In this document: positions 45,700-59,114 of the stretch, in pieces
How the letters are laid out: each line of letters starts with the position of its first letter
Position numbering within the stretch: position 1 is the first letter of the stretch
The notes under the pieces: model-generated
What the model was told of the DNA's origin: nothing
What the model saw: the letters and a program-made list of their open reading frames with translations, nothing else
Databases searched by the model: none
NCBI GenBank assembly: GCA_029641185.1
Contig: JAPWGK010000014.1
Location: 744,001 to 808,000, forward strand
Origin: Pseudofabraea citricarpa
Taxonomy: Eukaryota > Ascomycota > Leotiomycetes > Helotiales > Dermateaceae
Length of the DNA: 64,000 nt
Direction of reading: 5' to 3'
Program-made: the position numbers and the translations under genes

Positions 45700-48006
45700 A
45701 TGCCTTTCTCAGACAATTTGTACTCAGCAGAGGACGACTCCGACAACGAGTCGTTCAGTGATCAGCTCAGTCCTTCAGATGGGTACTTCAATCGGTCTGA
45801 TATCCCGCCGAATATTATGGTGCCGGACCCATCCCTCGCGGAGAACAGCAACGCGGAGGCAAAAGCTCGTGAAGCAAGAGAAGAAGCTCAATCGAATGCC
45901 GAGAGTCAATCGAGGAACGCATCGTCACCAGCAATCTCAAACTCCACTCCCTCACGGTTATACACGTCAGCACCATCAAACACATCTCTCCCGACCTCGC
46001 CAACCTCGCAAACCTTCTCATCGCCAACCTCACCCAATCGTTCATATAATGCCATGTACACATCCCATAGCCCTTTGATGGCCGGTCCTCCTCCAGCTTA
46101 CTCTCCACCTCTATCATCTTCTACTCCTTCGTCGCCACAAAACCCCCAATCTAATGTCAATTATAATACATTTGCACCACACAGACTAGAAGAAGGACTC
46201 CCTTCGCAGACACAGCCTCAGAGTATGGGTGCACCACCCAATCAGCCAAGTGAGGAGACCCCCTTGTGGACAACAGGGCAGGAAAAGACTTGGGCACGTC
46301 GAGCATTTTTCCAGAGACTGCTTTACGTCGCTCTCATAACTTCTGTTGTGATTGCAATCCTAGCAGGTGTTTTTGGGTCTGGACATTCTGTAAGTACCTA
46401 CTCATGAGATTTACCTTGACTTGATGTGCTGATTCCAAAAAAGCACTCACACGACAAGCCTTCGACTGGGACCCCAAAGGAGCCTGTTATGGGCCCATTA
46501 CCTGACCCCGAGCCTAACGACCCAGAGAAGGTTGAACCGCCACCATGGAAGCTGCCTAGTAAAACCGGAAGCGCCTATTGTTCATATGCAACATACAGAT
46601 CAGAAGAAGCGACCTTCTCATGGCCAATGGACACAAAGTTGACCATCAAGCAAGCTACCTATAGCGATTACGAGAGTGGTAATGCAAGGCCTATCTCGGT
46701 CAGTGGCGAAGTTCGGATTCGGCCCATCCCAAAGAACGCAGATCACGGACCCTCAGCTGGATATATCACCAGCTACATTTATACCAGTCACCCTGATTTA
46801 AGAATGGAGAGGAACTTTGATGTGGCAACTCGTTCCTTGCAGATTCGTACACCTCGTTACCAAGTCCTAGATAAATCAGGCCCGCATTGTATCTCTCTGG
46901 AAATGACTGCTTGGATTCCAGAGGGTGCAGAGTTTGAATCAATTAACATCGACACAATCGAGCTTACTCAACGAATATTTAACGGCACCAATCTCAAAAC
47001 ATCCAGTTCTTCAATCTTCACAACCAAGTCAGGCGGCATTCATTTCCCAAGCATAGATAAATCCGCACCAGGTTGGAAGGGAGTTCCATTTGAAGTGTTT
47101 GAAGAATCTGAAGCTGAAGCTACTCCCGAAACGGATGAGTCTGCACTCGAATGGGCTCCGGTCCTGCCTGAATTCAATTATGATTCCCGACATATTGTAA
47201 TCCAAACCGTCTCGGGTAGTATTACCGGTTCATATCCCCTCTACGATTATCTAGGTATAAACTCAGTATCGGGATCAGTCAATATCGGAGTCACACCATA
47301 TAAGGTTTCTGATACAGCGCCACTTCCAGCCCAATTAGAAATCAAGACAACATCCAGCTCGATCAAAGTACACCAACCCATTTACGGGGCATCTACGACC
47401 TTGCCACCAAGGAACTACATCACGGCGGTAGACACCAAGTCTGGTAGTTTACATGGAGATTTCATCCTTGGTTCGGAAGGTACATTCCACAGTGAATCAG
47501 GAAGCATCAACCTTGAAGTGCTGCCTGTACTGAGGTTTGACAAGAGTGCCGAGTTCCACACATCCACTACCAGTGGTTCGACACATATCGACCTTCTGGA
47601 TCCATTTTTCATCTCGGAATCCTTTCAAGAGAAGGCGCCCGCAACCCCAAGCCCATGGAAACCCATCGATGATAAGGATCCATATCAGGAATTACTACCA
47701 CCTAGTATCCCGATTGGTGTCAACAGTGCTACTAGCAAACTCCGAAACTTGGTCTCCAGCCACTCTTCCAGATCAGGAACATTCACTCTACAATATCCAA
47801 GTGCCTGGGAGGGTGTTATCGATGCCAAATCTACTGGTAGTGGCAGTATCAGCCTTGATGGACGTGAGATTGAGATAATTTCTGACGAGACGAAAGGATG
47901 GGTACGACGAGAAGTCGTGGCGAGGAAACCTAAGGGGATCGATATGGAAAAATCGAGCACGGTTTTGATCGAGACGACTTCTGGTAGCGTTCATTTCAAA
48001 GTTTAG
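45700..48006 (+). CDS. Single-pass membrane protein with beta-rich (DUF4097/adhesin-like) exterior
   Basis: Two exons, 45700-46389 and 46444-48006, join in phase for 750 residues. Residues 1-205 are disordered, rich in S, P, N and T. A membrane helix lies at about 207-227 (LLYVALITSVVIAILAGVFG). About 520 residues follow with repeated short beta-strand phrases: TVSGSITGSYPLY, SVSGSVNIGVTPY, TTSSSIKVHQPIY, TKSGSLHGDF, SESGSINLEV, TTSGSTHIDL and TTSGSVHFKV. These S-G-S ladders resemble the DUF4097 putative adhesin fold, a beta-helix-like repeat. With a cytosolic N-terminus the repeats face the cell wall or a lumen. Function unknown; conserved-looking across filamentous fungi. Confidence 0.82.
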
Positions 48007-48603
48007 AGCATAAGTGAGTAATCTGCTAGGTTTAGTATATATTTTGAGGTTTGGGTTTGGTTAGGAGTTTGGGGTTTGAGCAATGGATGCGACATTCGTT
48101 TATTATCTGTAGCGATATGAATACGCTTGTGTTGGATTGGAAGAATACACTTTTGGGAATTGTATCTCGAGATAAAAGAGTTAGCTGAATATATAATCAT
48201 ACTTTACATATTACACGCGCTGGACTTTCATTTCGATTGCATATATGCTGATACGTGAAAGCTGGTAGCTGTAGGAGAGCGAATTCCAAATCTTGTTTGA
48301 TATTTCCAGGTTCTACCTATCTAGTAACAACAAATAATATAGAATTCTGACGACCCAACCAAGAAAAAAAAGGCAACAAACAGAAAACCCAAGATGAAGG
48401 TTATTAAAAGTTCTCTCTCCTACGCACATTTGCCAGCCTATTGCATCACATGACCATCTCACCGGAACGGATAAACCTCCAGCACCCTATGCCGACATGC
48501 AGGGCTACTGGCATCCCGAGCATCGAAATTATATACCTCCCTCCTCCCGTCACCCCATCACACAGCCTCTTCTCCCTACGCCAGGGGAACCCAACCACCA
48601 GAG
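48007..48603. other. Spacer and leader of uS17m
   Basis: AT-rich, then CT-rich from about 48,450. Nothing else recognised. Confidence 0.5.
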
Positions 48604-49456
48604 ATGGCAACGCAGATAACCAAGTCGGTGCTGCCCAAAGCACAAGCAGCAAGCCGCCAGATCAACGCGGTCGTCGTGTCGGCCGGGCTGATGCAAAAAA
48701 CCGTCAAGGTGCGCATCGGGACTCAGAAATGGGACGGGCACATTCAGAAAGTAGGATTCTTTTCTTTCCTTTCTCCCTGCTCGATTGATGCTGGTGCACG
48801 TCTCGCCCAGGCCAGGTCGCAATGGCTCTAGCTGGTCTCCAGCTCTCTCCTAGCAGATTTTATCTACTCGCCGACTCTACTTTCTCGCACGCAGGCTCGC
48901 TCGCAAGCTGACAAGGCCGCTATAGAAATTCTCCAGGACCACGCACCTCCTCGTGCACGACCCGGCATCGTCGCTGCGCGCGGGCGACGTCATCAGCATC
49001 TCGGCCGGGTGGCGGGTGTCGAAGACGGTCCGCCATGTAGTCGACAAGATCATCGCGCCGTTCGGGAGCGACATTGCGAGCCGGCCGGCGGTGCCCAGCG
49101 CAGCAGAGCGCATTGCGGCGCGCGAGAGGGAGGGCGAGCTGAAGGAGGCGCGGCGCGCTGAGCGCAAGGCCGCCGAGCTGAGGCACGAGGAGGAGCGTGT
49201 CAGGGCCCAGCTCGAGGACGAGAGGACTCGCAAGAGGCAGGATGCCCAGAGGAAGAAGAGGAAGGCTAGGCAGGCGAGGGATAGAGAGCAAGGCCGTGAT
49301 TTGGAGGCTGAGCAGGATCAGGAGACTGTCGTTCAGAACTCTCGCCAGGAAGTCCTCACGCCAGAAGCCGATTCAGCATCGCCTCCAGCTCCAGCCCCCG
49401 CTCCAGCTGCGACCAAGGAGGACGTCCCTCCGAAGAAGAAGGGCTGGTTCTCGTGA
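48604..49456 (+). CDS. mrps17: Mitochondrial small-subunit ribosomal protein uS17m
   Basis: Two exons, 48604-48750 and 48926-49456, join in phase for 225 residues. It is a bacterial S17 homologue that binds the 5' domain of small-subunit rRNA in mitoribosomes. S17 signature: VVVSAGLMQKTVKVRI, GHIQK, LVHDPASSLRAGDVISISAGWRVSKTVRHVV. After the S17 fold (to about residue 95) a long charged coiled-coil extension runs (ERIAAREREGELKEARRAER) and ends PPKKKGWFS, with an alanine/proline spacer before it. Exon 2 is markedly more GC-rich than the flanks. The N-terminus is basic, as expected for import. Confidence 0.9.
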
Positions 49457-50002
49457 GGGAGTTGTGCATCTTGGGGGATTTGGACGAGGGAAGGAAGAGG
49501 ACGCCAACACGTTTCGAACGACGGTCTTGGAACCAGGGGAGAAAAGGCATCGGGGGTGCTGATTGTACAAAGAAAAGAAATCATGGCATGCGGCGTTCCA
49601 TGGCAGAGAGCAGGACAGACCAGAAGAGACGTGTAGTGTAGAGCTGTACAGTACCATCATCAAACGAACAATAAATGTACCACCAGAGAATCCATTCCAT
49701 TCTCAATTCTCACATTTACTATCTCGTGTACTTGGGTGTAAGTGATCGTTTAGCAATCTGAACGTAGACTATGTATGTATGTATCATATGTATGAACTTG
49801 TTCAATAAAGTAACTGATGAACATAAAATTTGACATAAGTCCCTTTCCTTGTTTTACTTTGCTTTGCCTTGTGTTTAAACCGATCCCCACCCCAAGCCCA
49901 AGCACAGAGAAAACACCCGACCCCAGAATCCAATTGAGAACAGAAAAGCCCAGGGTAATACCAAATCCAACCCGCCCCCAACCCGCCCTGACCTGACCCG
50001 AC
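49457..50002. other. Convergent 3' spacer, uS17m / AAA ATPase
   Basis: It contains GTACAGTAC at 49646-49654 and TATG repeats near 49772-49795. No exon. Confidence 0.5.
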
Positions 50003-52653
50003 CTAACCACCACGCTCACCAAACTCCCTAGCCCAATCCTCAAACTCCTTGAGACCTTGTTTGCTAACACTCGGTCGGATATTGACCAGACTAGCCTCAA
50101 AGTCTATAGGTGCAATAGGCCGGATCTCATCCATAGACATCTGTAACAATGCTTCGCCTAATGATCTTAAGGGGCCCATGGCTGCATCCTTAGCTAAAGC
50201 TGTGATATCGGAACCAGAAAACCCTGAATCTTGTAAGCAATGTACACATAGAGCAAAGTAGAAAGGGGAAAATTTAGAACTTACCATCGGTCAGATTCAC
50301 CAAGTCTTGTATATCCTCTTCCGTCAGGCTATGTTTTTGGTGACCAAGAAGTGTCCTCAACTGTACAGCCCGAGTTTCATCTTCTGGTAAGGGAATATAC
50401 TGCCTTCTCACAAAGCGACGTCTTGCTGCCTCATCGATTGCCCATGGGAGATTCGTTGCTGCAAGAACAAGAACTCTGCTTGCATCACCTCGTTCCTTTT
50501 CTTTCTCGCTTTGTTCTCGGCCAGCTGCAGCTCTCTGTAAATCGCTCCACTGGATCAGAAATTCCGTTTTGATTCTCCTTGTAGCTTCATGCTCCCCAGA
50601 ACCCGATCTTGAAGAGAGAAGAGAATCAATCTCATCTACGAAGATGATACTAGGTGCAAGCGCCTTGGCAAGAGAGAACAATGCTCGAACCAATTTCTCC
50701 GACTCGCCTAGATACTTGCTTGTCAAGCTACTAGCTGAGATTGAAAAAAAAGTCGATTTCGATTCCGTCGCTACTGCTCGCGCCAACATAGTCTTTCCTG
50801 TTCCTGGTGGACCAAAGAGTAACATGCCCCGCGCTGGTTCTCGAAGTCCCATGAACAGATCTGGTCGTAGAAATGGGTAAACCACTGCTTCTTTCAAAGC
50901 TTTCTTCGCAATTTCCAATCCAGCAACATCATCCCAGTGCACTTCATCTCCTTGGACAACAATCTCGTTGAAAATTTGCTTAGCAGCACCCTCGTCAACA
51001 CCTTTAGGTAAATGCTTCATTAAGTATTCTACTTTCTGTTCCCAGGCACTCTTCTCCACTTTGGTCATGGGAGAGTCGGAGTCATCTGATGAGGGTGTTG
51101 TAGGGTCTGCGAGTATTGGAGTTTCCTTTTGCTTTACTTTTCTTTTCGGTTTAGGAGCTTTACCACTACTGCTATTGGTATCATCATCCAAACTTTGAGA
51201 CGAGGTTTCTTCATCTTTGAGCTTTTTTGATTCCCTTCTTTGTCTTTGGCGGATTTCATCTCTATCCAGGTGCCGATCTCGGTGCCGTGGCGATGAGGTG
51301 TTTGCAAGCGGTTTCCTAGTCGGCTTTCCCGAAGAAAGAGAGGCTTCAGCAGGCTTTCTTCGAACCGGAAGTTCAGATTCTGCCCTGGTTTTCTTTGCAG
51401 ATGTTTCAGGATACTCTTTAAGATAGGTGGGATACTGTAATGGCTCTAGTTTCGTCGGCTTCTGAGGTGGAGGCGGAGATTTCTTGCTTCGTGGTATGCC
51501 TGGCTCAGTGGATGAATAGTTGGGGTCTAGATCAATTAGATCATTTGAAGTCGAGGGCGAGATGACCGATCCAATAGGTGGTTCAGGAGGCGACATTGGA
51601 TATGCATTTGAACGACCAGAAGAATCATATGAAGTGGTCCAGCCGGTAAGCAAATCCGTAGGACTTGGTGATCTAGGATGATTATCGTGCACAAGTGTCC
51701 TAGTCCTGCTATCATAACGCATGCGACCTGTAGAATCCGGTCTTGGATCGATGCTACTTTTCCGACCCCCTTCGCTCAACGTAGCATTGCTATTATCGAG
51801 TTCAGGGTCCAAACTCCGTCCCAATCTATCTTTTCCATTCTTTGATACCGATTGCCATGCCAATGTAGCAGCTTTGCTTGGAACAGGGCGGCTTGACGAC
51901 ACCCTTGGTGATTTAGAGGTCTTTCTATCTGATGTCCTCAACGTTGTTTTCATACTTCTGTGCTTATCTGGGCTAGGACTTCGCGAAGATTTCTTCATCG
52001 GTGGTACGAGAGTAGCAGAAGAGGAGGTGCTCAGTCTGGAAGACGAAGGTGCATACAAGTTATTGCTCGAGGGTCGCCTGCCAACCACTGCTATTTCAGA
52101 GCTATGCTTCGGGAGGAGAGACGGCCGCTGTGGTAGCGGTGGTGGCTTCGAGAGTTCGGGATAGTTAACGGCAGGTATTGTACCACCTCCAATGAATCCC
52201 TTCTCGGTATTATCTCCTTCTGAAGAAACTCGTGGGGCCGGGGCCTTCGATGGCATTTTCGAAAGTTTGTTCGGGTTTTCTTCTTTGTCGCCCCCGGCAG
52301 CACTCTCCTCCCGCGACAACTTCAATGCTTCCAACAGATCGACCCTCTCCTTACACTGCTGTTCCATATCCCGCAGGCTGTCCTTTAAAGCCTTCTCGGT
52401 CTCGGATTTGGGTACATACCCCGCTGGGACTTTATATGCATTATGGTAATAGATTTGATCCAGAGCAGACTTCCACGACCTCAAGGCTTCGGCTTCGTTG
52501 CCCTACAGTACTCGCAAATCAGCACGTCCCTAGTTGTACCAAACCACTACCTAGACTGCTTACCTGCCCCTCGAAATATACGGCAGTAGAACAGACCAAG
52601 TAGCACTCATCGTACGTTTTCTGCAGCGCCGACGATGGCTTGTTTCGCATCAT
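50003..52653 (-). CDS. sap1: MIT-domain AAA ATPase, SAP1/spastin-like (meiotic clade)
   Basis: Three exons, 52653-52564, 52502-50285 and 50223-50003, join in phase for 842 residues. The N-terminus to about residue 80 is a MIT-like helical hairpin ([15 protein letters not shown], then [20 protein letters not shown]). A long disordered S/P/K region follows. The AAA core: [21 protein letters not shown], Walker A GPPGTGKT, Walker B IIFVDEID, sensor [16 protein letters not shown] with arginine fingers, and the Vps4-type C-terminal helix ([16 protein letters not shown]). The meiotic clade (katanin, spastin, Vps4, Sap1) remodels ESCRT or microtubules; the low similarity around Vps4 motifs and the long linker favour Sap1/Yta6-like. 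The substrate is unknown. Confidence 0.9.
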
Positions 52654-53634
52654 GACCTTTAGTACTGCTGAAGACGGTAAACTGGAGCATAGAGGTTGTT
52701 GTAATAGGGATTATCAGAAACGCGACAGTAGAATTAGGTTTTGTTTGGATGTTGTTGAGGGGTCCCTCGAATCATGCACTTTCCCTGTCGTGAGGCTCTG
52801 GGCCAGTGACGTCGGTAGCGTGGGCACGAGCCAGTGAGTAAACCCAGCAAAGAGGCCCTGTCAGTTCGCTATGAGGTGAAGAACAAAGACACATTCATTT
52901 CCTGGATAATGTTATGTTCTGAGGGAACTGGCAGGTTTTAGGGAGCCCAGGATGGGTTCATGAAGAGGCAGTGTAAACAACACCACTCTTTAGGTTAGGA
53001 CTTCGTGGTGCCGGTGGCTTGTATCTCACCCATCCACCTGATAAGTCCGGCTTCGTGATGCGCCTCACACGAGGACGTGTCCAGAGAAACGCACCCCACT
53101 AACCATGCAGAGAATGACTCTGGGGCGTGATACGGTACCACTTTCCTAGCTCACAACTGAAGAGTTATTCACAATAAGGCCACGGCGAGCAAACTTGGGT
53201 GCCAAGAACAGGATAAATTAGAAGTCAAATGCGAGACTTTTCATTAGGGACATAAAAGCCTTCCCTCCCGTTGCCCCTCTCTCTTTATAAATACATAACC
53301 AGCTCTACAGACCGTCATGAGCTGGTATCGCCATGATGCTATCTTCATTAAACGCCCTCGCACCCTGCGCTCTCTGTTGATTGAAAGCGCTCAAACACCC
53401 GGAAGCTCCCTTGGACGAGATCTAGGAGAAATATTTACACATTGAAAAACCGACTCCCCCCTTAAAGCCTGCAACTATTGCGAAAAGTAGAGCCAAGATC
53501 GTGGCTGGGTCAAGTATCCAGAAAGGTGGTGAGGATTGCCTTCTCGCAATTCTGGAATAGAAACTAGTGTTTTAACCAGCGAGTGCGAACTCACTGATTG
53601 CAAGGAAATTGCGCTTTTGATTTTCTCATCGACT
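52654..53634. other. Spacer between AAA ATPase start and mitoferrin 3' end
   Basis: 981 bp without exon, repeat or RNA gene that I can support. Confidence 0.5.
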
Positions 53635-54975
53635 TTAGATGATTGCGTCGTTCTGCTTGATGAAATAAGCCCTAGATGTGCTGTTAGTATTGGTGCAGCA
53701 ATAGATGAAGCATTCTCGACTTACTTGCAAGCCTCATATGCCGACCAGCAGATTGCGGTGCTGGGCATAGTGGTGACTACTCGTGGTCGAACTCCCTTGA
53801 AGAAACCCCGGAATCCTTCTCTCCGATGGAGTAATCTTGCTCCCTCCATGAATCCGTTTACGTTTCTTAATTCGGCATCATTTGCCGAGCCTCTCGTCTG
53901 CAACATCGTCTTTACGACATCCATGGGTGTGGTTAGTGCCGCAGCAAATCCTCCGGCGACCGCACCGGCAGCACAATGTGTCATTGGATCGTAGGTCTTG
54001 GACGGGTTCATTGTCGTTGACATCGACTCGTATGCGAGGAATTGAAGCGCCGTGAAAGGCACTGTCATCGACAAGGTGGTCGGGTAGGAAACGTAGAATG
54101 CCGACAGGCCTTCGCTGCGGTACACATACTTGGCGCAGTCGGTCATCGACTTGTACATTTTGCTAGAATTGTGGATCTGCATGCGCTGTTTGATGACTTT
54201 TGGAAAATTTAGTATCAGAATGCACACAGATCCATCAGTCAAACTTACCATCGAAGGGATTCATGAGCGCATCACTGGCAATTGTTGCGCAGGCCCCACT
54301 GGTGGCTAGGATAAAATTAGCCAATGTCAACAAAATGTTGAATAGGAGGTTGGAACTCACCGGCAGCCAAAGGATGATGCACGCCAGCCTGGTTGCCTCC
54401 CATGATATGCTTTACAGCTTCATACGTCGCAAAATAAACAGCGTGTGCAGGCCCTGGGATTTCTTAGTATCTTCGTCCTTTGGGCCACGCTTCATTGGTA
54501 CGAACCTGCTCCCACCACCACACTGGACATGCCTCTCCAGAGACTGAGGATTCCCTCCCCCGTCGCTATTCGGTATCCGCCTTGGACTATTCCATTGTAG
54601 ACTGCGGAGGGGGTTGGATTAAGGATTTGCATGCGAGTCTGCGGAAATGTCAACGGCGCCCCAAGATATATCATCGATAGGCCAAGGGACGTACTTTGAT
54701 GGAATCAATCGGGTACATGACAGTGTGTTCCTTCGGGAAAGTCAGCAAGCCGTGTTCTTGTGGTGATAGCTTCGACATAGAGGGTCCTTACAGCTATACC
54801 CGCAAATGCCCCTGCCGTCATGTTCTGGAGCAACGAGAAATTTGGTGGGAGTCCCTCATAGCTGTGGTGAGAAGGTCAGTGAGCAGAACAGGAAGAGGCC
54901 GCATCGGGCGAGAATGTCGTGCGGTGGTGGTACATACTCATACTCTTCGACGGGCTCTGCATTTGGCTGGGCCAT
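53635..54975 (-). CDS. mrs4: Mitochondrial iron carrier (mitoferrin, MRS3/MRS4)
   Basis: Eight exons: 54975-54938, 54861-54792, 54730-54695, 54638-54506, 54453-54361, 54305-54249, 54196-53725 and 53671-53635. All join in phase for 311 residues. It is an inner-membrane solute carrier of the SLC25 family that imports iron for heme and Fe-S synthesis. Three carrier signatures are present: PIDSIKTRMQ, NPFDVIKQRMQ and TPMDVVKTMLQ. Transport-site features of mitoferrins include GAGPAHAVYFATYE and the GG/AxxM-type contacts in helix 4. Exons 1 and 3 are only 38 and 36 nt, many small exons for a fungal carrier. The start MAQPNAEPVEEY is the first in-frame ATG before the conserved YEGLPPNFSLLQN. Confidence 0.95.
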
Positions 54976-56222
54976 TGGGGCCACGGCCACAGATCCTCCT
55001 CCGTACGTCGTCGATTGCAGAGCCAGGATGCCGGCTTGAGGGATGTCAGCGGCGACTTTTGAAGGACGATTGAGCTGGCAGGAGGCTGGAGGGCGACAGA
55101 GAGAGATTCGGGTTGAGGTGCGAATAGTGGTGATGTGGATTATTTCACAAAAGGATTTGCGAGACGGAGTCGTAGATGATGATTTAGTGCCTCCAAGACA
55201 AAAGAAGCTGCAGGGATGACCTCGGAGAGTGCAAAACCAGCACCGAGGTCGCTTCACTAACACTGACTGAACACAGGGACAGGACAGGACAGGACAGGAC
55301 AGCAAAGCACAGCACAGCACAGCACAGCTCAGCATCTGGACCGAATCGCCCTGTCGCCTTGACAAATCCAAATGTGGCCGAGTGATTTAGCGGAAGTTAG
55401 ATTTTCTTCATTTTCTTTAATTCTCAGCGCCAATCTTGTGGGCACATTTATGCGTAGGATAGGCTACTGTACGCTACACCAACAAAGACAGCCAGACAGA
55501 CAGACGACAATGGACCTGCCGGACTTATCGCTCTATTCGGCCTCGGAAAAACAACAAACAATGAATACATGAGAGAATAAATTGACAACACCGGCGCCGC
55601 TTTCGCTCACTGTCCCGCAGACGCCGGACGTTGAACACTGACACTCGCCGGGGCTGACTGCATTGACATCGACTGCATCTGCTCACGTCGGCACAGTCCC
55701 GGGGACTCTGGGGTAGCAGCCAGCCAGTCCGCAGTCCGCCGTCCGTACACGCCTTTATCAGATCTATCGTCATTCCCACGGCGCCTGCAAATATCGTACG
55801 ATGCCATCCAAGGGCATCGTTTCATTTACCTGGACCTGCTGCCATTCTGCCATTCCACGCACATTCCCATCAGTCCGGGGTGTCGAATCCATGGTATTGG
55901 GGCCACCACAGCGGGAACTAGCTGGTAGCAGCCAGCCAGGGTCCTTTCTTATCAGATCTTGGGCCCCGGAGCACACTGTACTGTAGCATCGCATCACCTG
56001 ATCACGTCATGCTGGTGTTGTGTCCCCATGGATGTCCCAGGGACCTCCCGACCGATCTATCTATGCTTGTGGTACCGTAGGTGTGAGTTGTTCTTATTTA
56101 GGTGCATGTATTCTGACTCCTATACGTCTAATGCATAAGGTATCAATCAACTAGACTGCCCGCCTCCTGCAACCCCGACCCCGACCCCGATCCCGTAACT
56201 CCTGTCATGCAAAGATGCGCCT
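54976..56222. other. Spacer upstream of mitoferrin with pentanucleotide repeats
   Basis: GGACA repeats then GCACA repeats run head to tail at about 55276-55334. CAGCCAG words recur at 55719 and 55931. No exon. A TGGCCGAGTG word at 55374 recalls a tRNA D-arm but no tRNA fold could be built. Confidence 0.5.
55276..55334. repeat. Compound microsatellite (GGACA)n-(GCACA)n
   Basis: About five GGACA units followed by about four GCACA units, in noncoding DNA. Confidence 0.85.
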
Positions 56223-59114
56223 CTAAATGTTGATACCTGGCCGGCCCTCCGTTTGCGCCTTCAAAAATTGATCCAAAAGTCCTAATACACCTCCACCTGG
56301 CGCTCCTGGTTCCCCTTCGTCCTCCTCCTCGGCCTCTTTAGACATTGTTCTCATGGGAGACAGCTCCCACTTGGACTGGTCCAGGCCCACCACACTCTCG
56401 TACGGCCCAGCAGATTGAGCGCTGTCATGGCCTGTCCGGTCCGCCTCGTTCTCTTCGTCTTCAGCTCCTTCTTCGACGATGTTTGCGCGAGGAGGGTACC
56501 GTGCTCGTGAATTCCGACGTACACTGGGACCACCAAACCCAGAACTGGACGGTTGATGATGTGGATCGAGGAGAATGGATGCCATGGGAGATCCGTGAGT
56601 GCCAGCCGCAGGGAATCGAGGCGTTCTCGGCGGCATGCCGATACCTGTGGGCGCACGACTATGTGGCCGTCTTTCGCTCCTACCCATCCGTGAAGTCTGC
56701 ATATCTGCCGCGAGTGTTGGGGACATTAACCCAGGGAACTGTGGCGGTGGGTTGAATTGGCGGCGCATCCCAGGAGGCAGATGCCCTGGGACCCCAGTCT
56801 TTGGGTTGAGAAGATAGTTATCCAAGAATCCATAGTAGGACGCGGCCATCTTCCCGTGCTTTGTTGAGTAATAATCATCTCGCATGTCTGCGTTATTGGC
56901 TCCATGATGCGGAGTCTTGCCTACGCCCTTCTTGAAATCGAATACAGCAAAAGAGCAGACGTATCCGACCCCGTCGACGTGAATGGTGAATTCTCGGAAG
57001 AAGTCGATAATTTGATCACTGCAGTTTGGCAGGCTGAACCAAAGAATAAACGGCGTGATGATAAACCCAAGAATCTCTTCTAGAAAAATCACAATTTTCA
57101 TCTGGTACAACGCTGCAAAATCTCTTTTGACGTCGTCGCTATGCAGTCGGCCCGTCCAATTTGCAGGCTCGTAGTGTGTATATTCAATGACATTACGCAG
57201 CGCATACTCGGGATCGAACACCAGATTTTCATCGGGGACTGCCCCATGAGCCACAACCCACATTGTACCGAAGATTCCAAGGTAAAACAACACGGTTCGA
57301 TCCGGTGTAAGCTCAAAGCTCAAAAACATTTCAGGGTCCCAAACTGTAGCTACAGTGAGCACCGAAACTACAGCACCTGCAATAAATGCAATGAAATTTG
57401 TAAACTGAATCATTTTCACCTTCGGAAACTGATCGAGGTAGCGAGAAGCGAACGGATACGACATGTTGATTCTCTCATGGAACAGATGAGGAAGTTCATT
57501 AAATTCTCGGAACTTCCACTCGGCGAGGGGTGTATATTGACGAGATCCAAGAGCCGCTGGATTCTTGTAGTATTCCTGGCACAGAGATTAGTTTCTGTCT
57601 GGTTCAACCTTGAATAACTAACTTACATTGAAGTACTTGAAAAAGTAAGTGATCATTAGATATATGATAGCGATCGGCCCGAGTAACACGTTCATAAATC
57701 CAGCAAACAAAAACCGGCTCCTTAGGGCATTGCTAAGCTGCCGTCGATGTGAGTCCTTTAGTACCATCTGGTTGACTTGGCCTGCAGGTGTGAATATCAG
57801 GTCGGTGATACAGTACTCCAAGGTCCATTCTAAGGTTCGAGAATAGAGTTGTCGACCTCGCAAGAAGGGAATTGGCAATGTCAAGTCTAGAATATCTTTA
57901 TTGAAAAGGGCGATGAGATAATTCTCTTTCCTCATCAATCTATTGGCAATGTCGTGTGCATCTAGCCGTTCTTTGTTCTGGCTGCCAATGTATTTTCTTA
58001 ATCCTGGAGCGACGGGGGCTATAGCGGTAACGGGATTTTCGTCGCGCAACGACATTATACGTGCAACGATATCTTGCCAAGAAATTGTTTGCATATCACC
58101 ATCTGGAATGTCAAGTAGATACAGATAGAAATCGTGGATCCGCATCAGACGTGGTATATCCGTCAAGCATCGATACAACCTCCAAATGACATATAAAGTG
58201 AATAGCCACAGTGCAACATTCGGCATTCCAGCGATCTTCTTCGTACACTGAGGAATTATGACCTCAGATGTTCGACTACTACCAGGTATCTTCTTGTAGT
58301 CTATACACTGAGTGAGAAAGGTTGTAAAGAATGCGACAAATACAGTCTTACTATATGATAGTCAGATCACGTTTAAACAGATCATAGAGGTAGCTTACAG
58401 TAAACTCAATGCTTCTTCAAAAAGAATACACCAGATTCCAGAGCCAAGGTAATAAGCATACACTTGATGCATGAAGTCATCCAGGTTCCTGACATTCACC
58501 CATGTCCACAGAGCCTTGTCGCGAGGACTGCTCGACAGAGTTGGTTTTCTTCTTATCGGTTTAGGCGCATGGGGGTTTCTTGTGGATTCATCAGGATGAA
58601 GTCGTTGCTGTGCTTGTGCTGCCTTCCACTGGTTACGAGCCTCCTTCGTGGCCGGACCCGGTATCGCAGGTTGTCTCCCATGGCCCTTTTGTGGCCGGTT
58701 CCGTTGACTCGCCCTGCCGCTGGGTCTTGTATGGGTATTCTCTTCGATCAAAAGTGAAGCAGGTACATCATCATCGCCGTCTTCCTCTAGCAACCTAGGA
58801 GACTGTGGCTCCCACTTCGGGCCGCTTCTGTGTTTAAGCTTCCTTTCAGTCTCAGCGACCCGGCGGGAGGTATGCTGTCCCGGAAGGAATGCAGTACTTT
58901 CAGTTGTCAACCGGCTATCTTCACCGTTGAATACATCCGCATTATTGAGCTCGTCCTCGTGAAAACGAAGGTTCTCTTCGTCCAACGCCAGCCCTGCCCG
59001 CTCTTCTATATCTGATGTATCCGATGTGTCGTCATGGGCGCGGAGGTCCTCATAAATTGATCGGCCGGTGGTATTCGCTGGTAGGAAGCGAGACATAATA
59101 TTCGAGGTCATCAT
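56223..59114 (-). CDS. atg9: Autophagy lipid scramblase ATG9
   Basis: Three exons, 59114-58399, 58350-57627 and 57575-56223, give 930 residues. Atg9 is the only multispanning core autophagy protein, a trimeric scramblase carried in Golgi-derived vesicles that seed the phagophore. The acidic, disordered N-terminus (HDDTSDTSDIEERAG) is followed by the first membrane helix and the conserved WTWVNVRNLDDF. Core motifs include LMRKENYLIALFNKD, FLFAGFMNVLLGPIAI, EWKFREFNELPHLFHERI, FILWFSLPNCSDQIIDFFREFTI and GVGYVCSFAVFDF. The C-terminus is disordered. It is divergent from COG6 by 424 bp. Confidence 0.96.

Noticed and set aside
55374..55460. Possible tRNA with TGGCCGAGTG D-arm word
   Set aside because: No matching acceptor stem, anticodon arm or TTCGANNC loop can be found at the right distances.
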